From Bradyrhizobium liaoningense (GTDB taxonomy: Bacteria; Pseudomonadota; Alphaproteobacteria; Rhizobiales; Xanthobacteraceae): a stretch of 64,000 bases of DNA. Positions 1 to 9,885 of this stretch are shown here, piece after piece. A program made the translations under genes and the position numbers. The notes beneath the pieces are model-generated. The model was not told where the DNA came from. It did no database searches and saw only the letters and a program-made list of their open reading frames with translations. The DNA lies in assembly GCF_018130825.1 (NCBI RefSeq), contig NZ_JAFCJS010000002.1:558001-622000 (forward strand), read 5' to 3'. Numbering within the stretch: the first letter of the stretch is position 1; each line of letters opens with the position of its first letter.

Positions 1-2
1 TC

Positions 3-731
3 GGCGTCGCCACAGCCCTGATCGTTTTTCTCATGAACTATCTCAAGATCGCGCCATCCTTGCCTGGCTACGGGTTCTTGAAGCGCCTCCGGACCGCGCA
101 TTTCGCCCCGCCTAAGCACAAGTTCTACGACACGACGTTGAATCCAAATGTCGGCTATGCCAAGCATGCGATCTCGATCGACGAGAACCGCGCGGACTTC
201 AAGCGCGTCGGTTGGTCGCCCACGGCCGAGAAGCAGGACGTACGCGACGCGCACGGCAACCTCTATTTCGAGCAGGTCTGGTTTCCGGGCGTGCATGCTG
301 ATGTCGGCGGCGGCTATCTGGAAAACGAGGCCCGCTTGTCGGATGTGGCGCTGAACTGGCTGCTCGCCGGAGCTTCGCTCATCCCGGCCGGCCTGAAACA
401 CGACGGCAGTGTCCTACGGCTGTCACCCGATCCCGCCGGCCCCCAGCACAATGAGCAGGCGGGTGGCTTCCTCAAGGCGGGATTTCGCGATCTTCCCGTC
501 GATCCCGAGACTGAGGAGTCGAGATCACCGATGCATAAATCGGTCTATCGGCGCTTTGAAGCAGGATCGGTTCTGCTCTACGACCGCAAGGCCGCCTATA
601 GGCCGGACAACATGCGGATACACGTCGACTTCAAGCATTACTTCGACGGAAGCTCTACGCAACCGCCCCAATGCGTCGCCGATGACATCGAACAGAAGTG
701 GGAAAATGCCGGCTATGTCGGGCGGCTCTGA
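3..731 (+). CDS. DUF2235 domain protein, C-terminal part (5' end outside window)
   Basis: The reading frame is open from the first codon of the window (base 3), so the gene begins upstream; the ATG at 33 is probably internal. The visible part contains HAISIDENRADF followed about 40 residues later by VWFPGVHADVGGGY, both typical of the C-terminal half of DUF2235, an alpha/beta-hydrolase-related family that includes some type VI secretion phospholipase effectors. The nucleophile region would lie upstream and cannot be checked. No secretion gene is visible next to it, so an effector role is not supported here. Family call is fairly firm; function unknown. Confidence 0.75.
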   Translation, partial: GVATALIVFLMNYLKIAPSLPGYGFLKRLRTAHFAPPKHKFYDTTLNPNVGYAKHAISIDENRADFKRVGWSPTAEKQDVRDAHGNLYFEQVWFPGVHADVGGGYLENEARLSDVALNWLLAGASLIPAGLKHDGSVLRLSPDPAGPQHNEQAGGFLKAGFRDLPVDPETEESRSPMHKSVYRRFEAGSVLLYDRKAAYRPDNMRIHVDFKHYFDGSSTQPPQCVADDIEQKWENAGYVGRL

Positions 732-845
732 CCCAGAAACAACAAGGAAGCGGTTCTGTCGGCCGCTCTTCACGTCGCCCTCGCCTCCGCCGTGACTAGT
801 AGAGTAGTTCACAATGCCGCGAGTGGACTCGCAGGTCGGCCGCTA

Positions 846-891
846 AAAACACCGTTTGAAAAACCGTTTTAGTTCGGTCGTCTCAAACGGT
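846..891 (-). terminator. candidate terminator of tRNA-Lys
   Basis: On the minus strand, arms ACCGTTTGA and TCAAACGGT (883-891 and 851-859) enclose a 23-base loop and are followed by GTTTTTAG. It lies just downstream of the tRNA and would stop its transcript. The loop is long for an intrinsic terminator. Confidence 0.45.
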
Positions 892-917
892 TCGCGAGGG
901 TAAGTCATTGAAAGACT

Positions 918-993
<76 letters not shown>

Positions 994-1162
994 GAAAGGC
1001 CAGTCAAAGCCTTGCGAGGCCGGTCGTTTAGCAAAGCGATCCGGGGATGGCAAGCGATGTGGCGCATGTTTTCCAAGGTTCTTCCACAGTCCACAAGAAG
1101 CGAAAAGCCGCTGGATTCCAGCGGCTTCGCCAAGATTAATCCCCGGGAAATCCCGTACTCGC

Positions 1163-1771
1163 TCAGAGCCGGCCCTCGCGGTCCCGGTCCGGGCCGCCAT
1201 CGCGGTCGAAACGGTCGCGGCGGAAGTGCTCCATGCCCCTCTCCATCATCCGGTCCATGCCCCGTTCCATGAAGTGACGGGGCGGGCCGTCCTCGCCGCC
1301 GCCGAACGGGCCGCGGTGGCGGGTCAGCACGGCGAGGCGCCGCTTCTGGCCCTCGTCGAGGGTCTTGTAGAGCGGATCGGCGGCATCGGCGATCTTCTTC
1401 AGGGCCGCGGAACTGGCGCCCATGTCCTCGGCGCGCTGGCGCAGGCGGGCGATCGGATCGTCCGGTTTGTCGGCATCCCTGCTTGCGTCACCCGGGCCGG
1501 CATTCATGCGCGCATTGGCGCGATCGATGCGCAGCTTGGCGAAGTCGCGCACGGCGGCCTCGACCGGCGGCCACAGCTTCTCCTGATCGGCGTTGAGCTT
1601 CAGCCCGGCATGGACGGCGGCGATCCGCGCATCGACGAAAGCGGCGCGATCCTCCGGGTTCATGCGGATGTGGCGGAAGTGCTCCATCCACGGACGATGA
1701 TATTGGGCATAGACCGCGCCCGAGCCGGCGATGCTGAGCACGGCGATGGCGGCGATGGTGAACTTCCTCAT
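1163..1771 (-). CDS. Spy/CpxP-like periplasmic protein (LTxxQ family)
   Basis: Predicted 202-residue secreted protein. The N-terminus (MRKFTIAAIAVLSIAG...AVYA) is a signal peptide. The central helical part includes LNADQEKLWPPVEAAVRDF, resembling the LTxxQ motif of Spy/CpxP-type periplasmic chaperones and metal-stress proteins. The C-terminus is rich in Arg, Asp, Gly and Met, with a short repeat (MERGMDRMMERGMEHF). The start at 1771 has a strong Shine-Dalgarno (AGAGGAGG) 7-8 bases upstream; a longer frame begins at 1954 but lacks a signal peptide at its start. Transcribed alone. Periplasmic role follows from the family; the partner is unknown. Confidence 0.8.
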   Translation of the reverse strand: MRKFTIAAIAVLSIAGSGAVYAQYHRPWMEHFRHIRMNPEDRAAFVDARIAAVHAGLKLNADQEKLWPPVEAAVRDFAKLRIDRANARMNAGPGDASRDADKPDDPIARLRQRAEDMGASSAALKKIADAADPLYKTLDEGQKRRLAVLTRHRGPFGGGEDGPPRHFMERGMDRMMERGMEHFRRDRFDRDGGPDRDREGRL

Positions 1772-1916
1772 GACGTACCTCCTCTGGAAGGATGCCGTGA
1801 GGATGAGCGCGAGGAGGCTGACGCGCAACTTACAACTTGGACAGGGAAGCCGTTCTAACAGAGATGTAACTGCCGTGAACGCCTGTTCAGATGCATACTG
1901 AAACGATTTGCAACAG

Positions 1917-1948
1917 AAAGGGCTTCCGTGCCGGCACGGAAGCCCTTT
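1917..1948 (-). terminator. rho-independent terminator of the dctP-like gene
   Basis: A perfect 32-bp palindrome, AAAGGGCTTCCGTGCC and its complement, lies 34 bases after the stop codon of the gene ending at 1982. Read leftward, the stem closes with CCCTTTCTGTTG. The symmetric A and T ends could let it work in both directions. Confidence 0.75.
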
Positions 1949-1981
1949 GTTCATGCATTATATATCCACGCGTCACGCCAG

Positions 1982-2983
1982 TCAGTTCGTCGTGCTCTTC
2001 GCTTCCTTCAGGAATTCGTCGATCAGCGGCTGGCCGACGCGGCTCGCGGCGTCCTTGTAGACCGGCTCCATCGCCTTGCGCATCGCCTCGTCCTGCTCGC
2101 CCGTGAGCTTGATGATCTCGCTCTTGCCGCTCTTCTTGATCTCCGCGAGCGCGTCGTCGTTCTCTTTCTGCGACTGCGCGTTGTTGAAGTCGGTGGCTTC
2201 CTTCATCGCCTTCGACAACTGGTCGCGGATATCGGCCGGCAAATCGTCCCAGAACTTCTTGTTCACGATCACGACGTAGCCGATGTAACCGTGATTGGTC
2301 TCGGTGATGTACTTCTGCACCTCGTGCATCTTCTGGGTATAGATGTTCGACCAGGTGTTCTCCTGGCCGTCGACCACGCCGGTCTGCAGTGCCTGGTAGA
2401 CCTCGCCGAAAGCCATCACCTGCGGCAGCGAGCCGAGCGTCTTGAACTGGGCCTGCAGCACGCGCGAGGACTGGATGCGGAACTTGACGCCCTGATAGTC
2501 GGCGGGCGTCACCAGCTTCTTGTTGGCGCTCATCTGCTTGAAGCCGTTGTCCCAATAGGCAAGTCCGGTGATGCCCTTGGGCTCGAGCTGCTTGAGCAGG
2601 CGCGCGCCGAGCGGGCCTTCCGTCACCTTCCGCAGCGTCTTCAGGTCGGGCAGGATGTAGGGCAGATCGAACACCTCGAACTCGCGGATGCCGAGCGGGC
2701 CGAACTTGGAGTTGGACGGCGCCAGCATCTGCACGCTGCCGAGCTGGAGCGCCTCGAGCTCTTCCTTGTCCTTGTAGAGCGTCGAGTTCGGGTAGACCTC
2801 GACCTTGACCTTGCCGCCGGTGTACTTCTCGGCGAGTTCCTTGAATTTCTCCGCGCCCTTGCCCTTCGGCGTGTCGGTGGCGACGACGTGGCTGAACTTG
2901 ATGATGATCGGCGATTGCGCCGTTGCCGGCCCGGTCAGCGCCAAAGCCGCAATCGATGCTGCAGCCCAAATGAGTTTCCGCAT
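1982..2983 (-). CDS. TRAP transporter substrate-binding protein, DctP type
   Basis: Predicted 333-residue periplasmic solute receptor of a tripartite ATP-independent periplasmic (TRAP) transporter, which usually binds C4-dicarboxylates or other organic acids. It has a signal peptide (MRKLIWAAASIAALALTGPATAQ), then the DctP fold, with FSHVVATDTPKGKGAEKFKE near the N-terminus and FGEVYQALQTGVVDGQENTW around residues 215-235, the region contacting the carboxylate in the family. The start at 2983 has GGAGG 7 bases upstream. No DctQ or DctM membrane subunit lies in the flanking 10 kb, so it must work with a distant permease or is an orphan receptor. Ligand not predictable. Confidence 0.88.
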   Translation of the reverse strand: MRKLIWAAASIAALALTGPATAQSPIIIKFSHVVATDTPKGKGAEKFKELAEKYTGGKVKVEVYPNSTLYKDKEELEALQLGSVQMLAPSNSKFGPLGIREFEVFDLPYILPDLKTLRKVTEGPLGARLLKQLEPKGITGLAYWDNGFKQMSANKKLVTPADYQGVKFRIQSSRVLQAQFKTLGSLPQVMAFGEVYQALQTGVVDGQENTWSNIYTQKMHEVQKYITETNHGYIGYVVIVNKKFWDDLPADIRDQLSKAMKEATDFNNAQSQKENDDALAEIKKSGKSEIIKLTGEQDEAMRKAMEPVYKDAASRVGQPLIDEFLKEAKSTTN

Positions 2984-3145
2984 GCTTCCTCCACTACGCT
3001 TTTGTGGGGCGCGGACCGCCGGCCCCAAGCCTTAAATTCTTTGGAGGCAGCATTATAGGGAAGCAGGCTGGGGCGCCATTGCCCCTTAGCAGGGGTCTCC
3101 CTGCAAAAATGCGGTATCCGGGAAGAAGCCGCGGCGCTCAACGAA

Positions 3146-3172
3146 AAACGCGGTGCCGAGGGCACCGCGTTT
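3146..3172 (-). terminator. rho-independent terminator of leuA
   Basis: Arms AAACGCGGTGCC and GGCACCGCGTTT are separated by 3 bases and lie 27 bases past the leuA stop. Read leftward, the stem is followed by TTTTTCG, a classic intrinsic terminator. Confidence 0.88.
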
Positions 3173-3198
3173 CCACCGTTTCATCCGGAACGTGACCT

Positions 3199-4761
<1,563 letters not shown>

Positions 4762-4800
4762 TTCAAATTCCTTTTGAGCTTTAGCGCCGTTCAATCTGCA

Positions 4801-4880
4801 GGGCGCCTGAGGTGTCCGGTGATCTCGACCAGCCCCTGAGCGCCCAGGCGCGTTGCGCCCAGCCGGCCCTCAGGGGCAGC
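4801..4880 (-). promoter_or_regulatory. candidate leuA attenuator region
   Basis: Between the leader ORF and leuA, the leftward transcript can pair GCCCCTGAG (4869-4877) with CTCAGGGGC (4832-4840), a 9-bp stem whose first arm contains the leader stop codon. A ribosome stopped on the upstream Leu codons or on the stop codon would therefore change the pairing. Shorter alternatives exist, for example GGGCGC at 4841-4846 with GCGCCC at 4801-4806. I see no clear U-run, so the mechanism could be translational or Rho-dependent rather than a classical terminator. Inference from sequence only. Confidence 0.55.
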
Positions 4881-4986
4881 TAAGAAGAAGCCCGCCAAGA
4901 AGGAGGGTGGGCAGCGCGGCCGGGATCGTGGCGGCGGCCGGAGCCACCTCCTTCGAAATCCCATCGATTTGGCCGCGAATCAGCAT
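4870..4986 (-). CDS. leuL: leucine-rich leader peptide upstream of leuA
   Basis: A 38-codon ORF (ATG at 4984-4986) ends 108 bases before the leuA start. Its last third reads LPTLLLGGLLLSCP: seven Leu codons in eleven positions, using CTG, CTC and CTT, right before the stop. AAAAGGG lies about 9 bases before the ATG. The position, the cluster of codons for the pathway's end product just before the stop, and the following inverted repeat fit a leader peptide that senses charged tRNA-Leu. A 14-bp near-palindrome (AACCGTTGACGGTT, 5023-5036) lies 37 bases upstream and could be an operator. The gene symbol follows the usual naming for such leaders; expression is not shown. Confidence 0.65.
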   Translation of the reverse strand: MLIRGQIDGISKEVAPAAATIPAALPTLLLGGLLLSCP

Positions 4987-5186
4987 TGCCAGACCCTTTT
5001 GAGCCCTCAAATCCTCGGTCAAAACCGTTGACGGTTGGTTGCCGGGAGGCTCGATCGGCCTGTTTCTAGACGAGAAATGGCCGCAACTGCAACGCCAAAA
5101 GATGGTCAGGAAGGCTGACCTGGTTGGAGGTCGATCGCGCCGCCTCAGATCGCGTCCCTTCAGCAAGCGTCCTTATTAGCCCCGTT

Positions 5187-5250
5187 ATCCTTCGAGGCTT
5201 GCCCTGCGCTCTGTCGCGCCGCAGGGGCCGCGCACCTCGGGGTGACGGTG
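5187..5250. repeat. degenerate intergenic palindromic repeat
   Basis: The segment reading ATCCTTCGAGGCTTGCCCTG, then a GC-rich palindromic centre, then CACCTCGGGGTGACGGTG resembles the dispersed palindromic elements of Bradyrhizobium and Rhodopseudomonas, which begin CCTTCGAG and end in GGTGACGG or GGATGA. A related element is at 52032-52141. It occupies much of the roughly 350-base gap between the leuA leader and the small gene at 5339; no gene is seen in the rest of that gap. Confidence 0.45.
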
Positions 5251-5338
5251 ATGTAGGAGAGTTCGCGGTAGCGTCCGCGTCCTGATGCAACGCCCCCGGA
5301 TCATGCTTCGCCCGATCCGAACTGGGAGCAATGTCAAA

Positions 5339-5602
5339 CTATCCCGCGCGGCGGGCGCGGGCCCTGCTCTCCCAGCGATCCAGCATCTGGCCGAGTTCGC
5401 CGGTGGCCACCTTCGCGACTGCGTTGGAATTCGCAGCCTCATTGGTGTTCGCGGGCGCGGCGGCGCGCAACCAGCCCGGCTCGCTATATTCGCGCCAGCG
5501 CTGCGCCTCCGCCCGACGTTGGCGGGAGACACGATCGCGGGTGAAATAGCCCGCGGCGAACGCGACGGCGAGCGCAATGACCAGTGCAACAACGGCTAAC
5601 AC
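5339..5602 (-). CDS. small single-pass membrane protein, unknown
   Basis: An 87-codon ORF with a GTG start (5600-5602) and GGAG 6 bases upstream. The N-terminus (VALVIALAVAFAAGYFT) is one hydrophobic helix, followed by a basic, Arg-rich stretch and a polar Ala/Asn-rich tail ending in WESRARARRAG. The charge pattern predicts the tail in the cytoplasm. I recognise no family. The coding look is reasonable, but competing frames exist in this GC-rich sequence. Confidence 0.55.
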   Translation of the reverse strand: MLAVVALVIALAVAFAAGYFTRDRVSRQRRAEAQRWREYSEPGWLRAAAPANTNEAANSNAVAKVATGELGQMLDRWESRARARRAG

Positions 5603-5878
5603 AATGAACTCCGGCGTTGACCCCGGGGACGTTCTGCCAGCATCGCGCGCGAGGTCAAGGCTTGACAGGTCCCAAAACCGGCCCCGGTTAACAGCTCGCG
5701 GGCGAGGCGAATTGTCGCCTTGCAGCTCGAACAGCCCGCAATGCGGCGATGTTGCGGCGATCTCGCGGCATCGCGCGGAGGCTGCGAACCTGCCCCTCGC
5801 AACCGGACGCGGACCGGACTAACCTTCGCCTCGCTCGGCCGGATCAACCGGCCAGCCAAACATGACCGGGAGGACGCG

Positions 5879-7102
5879 ATGACACGCCAGGAGGCTCCTG
5901 AGCAGGAGCAGGATGCTGCGCTTTCACGACGAACACTTGTCCGGGGACTGGCGCTCGGCGCCGCGGCCACGATAGCCGGCCCCGCGCTGGCCCAGACCGG
6001 CCCTGCCGCACCGCCGACGACGATCACCACGCCGCCGCGCGATTTCGGCCCCAATGGCGCGCCGACCACCTATTTCTGGGACCCCGACATCATCGCGGTC
6101 GATCCGTCCTTCGAAGATCTCGCGCAGCCCAACACCGCGATCAAGCGCCTCTATACCGGCCTGCTCTGGGCCGAGGGCCCGGCCTGGAGCGCACAGGGCC
6201 GGTATCTGCTGTGGAGCGACATTCCCAACAACCGGCAAATGCGCTGGACCGAGGACGACGGCCGCGTCAGCGTATTCCGCTCGCCCTCCAACAACTCCAA
6301 CGGCAACTCCTTCGACTTCCAGGGCCGCCAGCTCTCCTGCGAGCACCTGACGCGCCGGGTGACGCGCTATGAGCATGACGGCACCGCCACGGTGCTGGCG
6401 GATTCCTATCAAGGCAAGCGGCTGAACTCGCCGAACGACATCGCGGCGCATCCCGACGGCAGTTACTGGTTCACCGATCCGCCCTATGGCGGACAGCTCT
6501 ACGAAGGCGAGCCTGACGTCGCGGGCGGCCCGAGCAATGCGGGCGGCAAGCTCAATCCGCGCATCGGACAGCCGGCCGGCTTCACACCGGGCAAGCGCGA
6601 GCTGCCGACCAATTGCTATCGCATCGATCCCTCCGGCCGCATCGATCTCGTCGTCACCGAGGACCAGGTGCCCGATCCGAACGGGCTGTGCTTCTCGCCC
6701 GACTACAAGAAGCTCTACATCGCCTCGACGGGCAAGGGACCCGGCGACGCCGGCCCCGGCGGCAAAGGCGAGATCTTCGTGTTCGACGTCGGCACGGACA
6801 ACAAGCTCTCGAACCTGAAGAAGTTCAGCGATTGCGTGATCGACGGCGTGAAGTGCGGGCCCGATGGCCTGCGCTGCGACGTCAACGGCAATCTCTGGGC
6901 TTCCAGCAATGCCGGCCGCGCCGTCGGCTACAGCGGCGTGACGGTGTGGTCGCCGGAAGGCAAGCTGCTCGGACGCATCCGCCTGCCGGAAGTCTGCGGC
7001 AACGTCTGCTTCGGCGGGCCCAAGCGCAACCGCCTGTTCATGGCCGCGAGCCAGTCGCTCTATGCGGTGTATACGGCGACGCAGGGCGCGGGGCCGGGCT
7101 GA
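5879..7102 (+). CDS. SMP-30/gluconolactonase-like exported hydrolase
   Basis: Predicted 407-residue six-bladed beta-propeller of the SMP-30/gluconolactonase/LRE family, hydrolases of sugar lactones that need a divalent metal. A twin-arginine signal is visible (SRRTLVRGLALGAAATIAGP, about residues 16-35), so it is exported folded. Propeller motifs include EGPAWSAQGRYLLWSDIP, NSPNDIAAHPDGSYWFTDPP, PDPNGLCFSPDYKKLYIA and GPDGLRCDVNGNLWAS, with the metal-ligand Glu, Asn and Asp in the expected places. The start at 5879 follows GGGAGGACGCG; the frame is open upstream to 5720, but the Tat signal sits correctly only from 5879. No sugar pathway gene is adjacent, so the substrate is unknown. Confidence 0.88.
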   Translation: MTRQEAPEQEQDAALSRRTLVRGLALGAAATIAGPALAQTGPAAPPTTITTPPRDFGPNGAPTTYFWDPDIIAVDPSFEDLAQPNTAIKRLYTGLLWAEGPAWSAQGRYLLWSDIPNNRQMRWTEDDGRVSVFRSPSNNSNGNSFDFQGRQLSCEHLTRRVTRYEHDGTATVLADSYQGKRLNSPNDIAAHPDGSYWFTDPPYGGQLYEGEPDVAGGPSNAGGKLNPRIGQPAGFTPGKRELPTNCYRIDPSGRIDLVVTEDQVPDPNGLCFSPDYKKLYIASTGKGPGDAGPGGKGEIFVFDVGTDNKLSNLKKFSDCVIDGVKCGPDGLRCDVNGNLWASSNAGRAVGYSGVTVWSPEGKLLGRIRLPEVCGNVCFGGPKRNRLFMAASQSLYAVYTATQGAGPG

Positions 7103-7123
7103 AGCGCAGCGGGCTTCACGACA

Positions 7124-7150
7124 CGGCGCCGGCGGGCCTCGCCGGCGCCG
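7124..7150 (+). terminator. hairpin after the SMP-30-like gene
   Basis: A GC-only stem (CGGCGCCGGCG and its complement, 5-base loop) begins 22 bases past the stop at 7102. There is no T-run after it, so it is a terminator-like hairpin rather than a clear intrinsic terminator. Confidence 0.45.
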
Positions 7151-7221
7151 AACTGTTATGATCGACGCACCAACCGGGGCAACAGAGGTGACTTCCAGAC
7201 CGGGCGCGTGATAATTGAGCC

Positions 7222-8343
7222 ATGGCAGAAAAAATTCGCGTTGTGGTTCTCTATGGCGGCAGGTCCGGTGAGCATGAGGTCTCGCTGAAATCGGCGGCCT
7301 CCGTATTCAGGCATCTCGACCGCACCCGCTTCGAGGTGATCCCGGTCTCCATCGACAAGGAGGGTCGGTGGCAATGGAACGACCTTCACACGCTCGATCA
7401 GGCGCATACGGTGTCTTTGCCGATCCTGCATGAGGCGCCGGAGGTACGGCTCGCCAGAGAACCTGATGGACGCGTCGCTCTCGTGCCGATTTACGCCGGA
7501 ACAATGGACCCGCTCGATATCGATGTCGTCTTTCCGGTCATCCACGGACCGCTTTGCGAGGACGGCACCGTGCAGGGCCTGCTGGAGTTGGCCGACGTCG
7601 CCTATGTCGGATCCGGCGTTCTCGCCTCCGCCGTCAGCATGGACAAGGACGTCGCCAAGCGGCTCGCCGAATTCGCGGGCATTCCGGTCGCGCCCTATCG
7701 CGTGCTCACCCGCAAGGCCTTCGTCCAGGACCGGTCCACGTCTCTTGCGAAGGCGGCCGAAGGACTGAGCCTCCCGGTGTTCGTCAAGCCGTGCAACATG
7801 GGCTCCAGCGTCGGCATTCACAAGGTGAAGACTTGGGAGGCGCTCGGAGCGGCGCTCGACGATGCGTTTCGCTATGACGTCAAGGTGCTGGTCGAGCAGG
7901 GCATCGACGCACGCGAGATCGAGGTCGCCGTGCTCGAGGGCGAGACGCTGTTCGCGAGCCTCGCCAGCGAGCTGAATCCCAATGCCCATCACGAGTTCTA
8001 TTCCTACGAGGCCAAGTATCTCGATCCCGACGGCGCCCGGGTCGACCTTCCCGCCAACCTCGACGCAGCACAGATGGAGCGCGTCCGGTCGCTGGCAACG
8101 CAGGTGTTCGCGGCGCTCGAATGCAGCGGCTTCGCGCGCGTCGACTTTTTCCTCGACCGGCAGGGCGGCGAGTTCTGCTTCAACGAGATCAACACCCTGC
8201 CCGGCTTCACCTCCATCAGCATGTACCCGAAGATGATGGAAGCCTCGGGCGTGCCGTATGGCGAGCTGCTGACCCGCCTCGTCGAGCTGGCGCTGGACCG
8301 GCACCGGCAGCGTCAATCGCTGGAACGGGGTTACGCGAGCTAG
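7222..8343 (+). CDS. ddlA: D-alanine--D-alanine ligase
   Basis: Joins two D-Ala molecules with ATP to give the dipeptide used in peptidoglycan precursors. The 373-residue product has the ATP-grasp order of the family: YGGRSGEHEVS near the N-terminus with the conserved Glu, VGSGVLASAVSMDK, the ATP-binding KPCNMGSSVGI, and the C-terminal FNEINTLPGFTSISMYPKM with the metal-binding Glu-Ile-Asn. Its length and the long N-terminal insertion resemble DdlA rather than the shorter DdlB of division clusters. It lies outside any cell-division cluster, so it is probably a second ligase. The Shine-Dalgarno is weak. Confidence 0.95.
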   Translation: MAEKIRVVVLYGGRSGEHEVSLKSAASVFRHLDRTRFEVIPVSIDKEGRWQWNDLHTLDQAHTVSLPILHEAPEVRLAREPDGRVALVPIYAGTMDPLDIDVVFPVIHGPLCEDGTVQGLLELADVAYVGSGVLASAVSMDKDVAKRLAEFAGIPVAPYRVLTRKAFVQDRSTSLAKAAEGLSLPVFVKPCNMGSSVGIHKVKTWEALGAALDDAFRYDVKVLVEQGIDAREIEVAVLEGETLFASLASELNPNAHHEFYSYEAKYLDPDGARVDLPANLDAAQMERVRSLATQVFAALECSGFARVDFFLDRQGGEFCFNEINTLPGFTSISMYPKMMEASGVPYGELLTRLVELALDRHRQRQSLERGYAS

Positions 8344-8401
8344 GTTGTTTCCGCTCGGGAGCTAAGCGCTCCAGGAATTGACGCGAGCCAGGGAAGACAC
8401 C

Positions 8402-9499
8402 ATGCGCGTTGTGATCTGCGGCGGCGGCGTGATCGGGGCCTGTACCGCTTATTTCCTGCGCCGCCGCGGCATCGACGTGACCGTCGTGGAGCGAACCGAG
8501 GTCGCGGCCGCCGCCTCCGGCAAGGCCGGCGGCTTCCTGGCCCGGGACTGGTGCGCCGGCACGCCGCTCGACGCGCTCGCGCGGCGCAGCTTTGCGCTTC
8601 ACGCGCAATTGCCGGAGGAGATCGCGGGCAATTGGGGCTATCGACCGATGACCGCCTATAGCGGTTTCGTTGCTTCCGACGGCGACGCGCGGCGGCGTGC
8701 ACCATCCGCACTCGGCTGGCTCCGCGACGGTGTCGTCATCACACAACGCATCGGCACGGCGAAGACGACCGCGATCGTCCATCCCCGCAAGTTCACGTCG
8801 GCCGTGATGGACGCTGCGCTCGCGCAAGGAGCCACGCTTCGCGCTGGACGCATCACCGGCATCGTGCGCGACGGCGATCGTGCGAGGGGTGTCGAGGTCG
8901 AAGGTCGCGTCGTCGCGGCGGATGCCGTCGTGATCGCGATGGGGCCATGGTCGCTGCTCGCGGCGCAGTGGATGAGCCTGCCGGCCGTCTACGGCCAGCG
9001 CAGCCCGAGCATCGTGTACGACACCGTCTCCGAGGTGCCGGCCGATGCGTTATTCCTGGAGTATGAGGAAGACGGCAGCACGGTCTCGATCGAGGTCTTC
9101 CCGCGCGCCGACGGCAGCACGCACATCACCGCCCTGTCCGACATCGCGCCGCTGCCGCTCGATCCCGCCGCCGTGACACCGGACGTTGATGCGATCGGGC
9201 GGCTGCAGAGCATGTCGGAGCGGCTGTCGCCGCTGTTCCGTCCCGAAAGGATCATCGCGCAGCAGGCCTGTTTCCGCCCCGTGACGGAGGACGGCTTGCC
9301 GCTGATCGGCAAGGTGCCGCACAGCGAAGGTCTCTATGTTGCGACCGGACACAATGTCTGGGGCATTCTCAACGCACCCGCCACCGGAGAAGCGCTGGCG
9401 GAGTTGATCACTGAAGGCGCAACGCGCGAGGTTGATTTGTCGCCATTCGATCCGGCCCGGCTTGCGCCGCTCGATCCATCCCTGCTGCAAGCACGCTGA
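8402..9499 (+). CDS. DadA/DAO-like FAD-dependent oxidoreductase
   Basis: Predicted 365-residue flavoprotein of the D-amino acid oxidase/glycine oxidase superfamily. The N-terminal Rossmann motif is VVICGGGVIGACTAYFLRRR, followed by a Glu (VVERTE) that would bind the ribose. The C-terminal part, VTEDGLPLIGKVPHSEGLYV and GHNVWGILNAPATG, is the usual FAD-contact region. Substrate class (amines or amino acids) follows from the family; the exact substrate is not predictable. The start at 8402 follows GGGAAG at proper spacing. It lies 58 bases after the D-Ala ligase on the same strand, so co-transcription is possible. A 17-bp stretch including its stop codon is duplicated about 128 bp downstream. 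Confidence 0.87.
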   Translation: MRVVICGGGVIGACTAYFLRRRGIDVTVVERTEVAAAASGKAGGFLARDWCAGTPLDALARRSFALHAQLPEEIAGNWGYRPMTAYSGFVASDGDARRRAPSALGWLRDGVVITQRIGTAKTTAIVHPRKFTSAVMDAALAQGATLRAGRITGIVRDGDRARGVEVEGRVVAADAVVIAMGPWSLLAAQWMSLPAVYGQRSPSIVYDTVSEVPADALFLEYEEDGSTVSIEVFPRADGSTHITALSDIAPLPLDPAAVTPDVDAIGRLQSMSERLSPLFRPERIIAQQACFRPVTEDGLPLIGKVPHSEGLYVATGHNVWGILNAPATGEALAELITEGATREVDLSPFDPARLAPLDPSLLQAR

Positions 9500-9628
9500 A
9501 ACGCCCACATTTCGCTTTCTTGTAGCCCGGATGGAGCGAAGCGAAATCCGGGACCTCAGTGCCCGTTGGTGAGAACCCCGGATTGCGCTTCGCTCCATCC
9601 GGGCTACGGAAGCTGCAAGCACGCTGAA
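9484..9628. repeat. hairpin repeat flanked by a 17-bp direct repeat
   Basis: A long inverted repeat runs from GTAGCCCGGATGGAGCGAAG (9522) to its complement ending GGGCTAC (9607), a dispersed hairpin type seen in Bradyrhizobium intergenic regions. It is flanked by perfect 17-bp direct copies of GCTGCAAGCACGCTGAA at 9484-9500 and 9612-9628. The left copy contains the stop codon of the FAD oxidoreductase. This looks like an insertion or repair event that duplicated the end of the gene. In RNA the hairpin may end transcription. Confidence 0.8.
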
Positions 9629-9810
9629 GCTCTCGACGACGTCGCGGCTCGCCAATCGGCGATCGCTCGCAGCCGTTGATGCTCACGCATGCCCATCGAC
9701 GGAATCTGCATGCCTGTGCGCGCAATGAGCGTCGCGCATCTTTTCCCGCCCACAAAACGCGCAAGCGCTAGACTTTAGTCCGCCTCTCACAATCCTGAAT
9801 GCAGTTTCAC

Positions 9811-9838
9811 TTGCCGAGAAACTCTCCGCCGGTATAGT
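9811..9838 (+). promoter_or_regulatory. candidate sigma-70 promoter for the liv operon
   Basis: TTGCCG (9811-9816) and TATAGT (9833-9838) are separated by 16 bases, a fair housekeeping-promoter match upstream of the 44-codon ORF and livH. The roughly 180 bases between the hairpin repeat and this site show no other gene. Prediction only. Confidence 0.4.
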
Positions 9839-9885
9839 CGCGACACAATGGCTCACAAGAGGCCTGTTCAAAGGGAGAGAACAAC

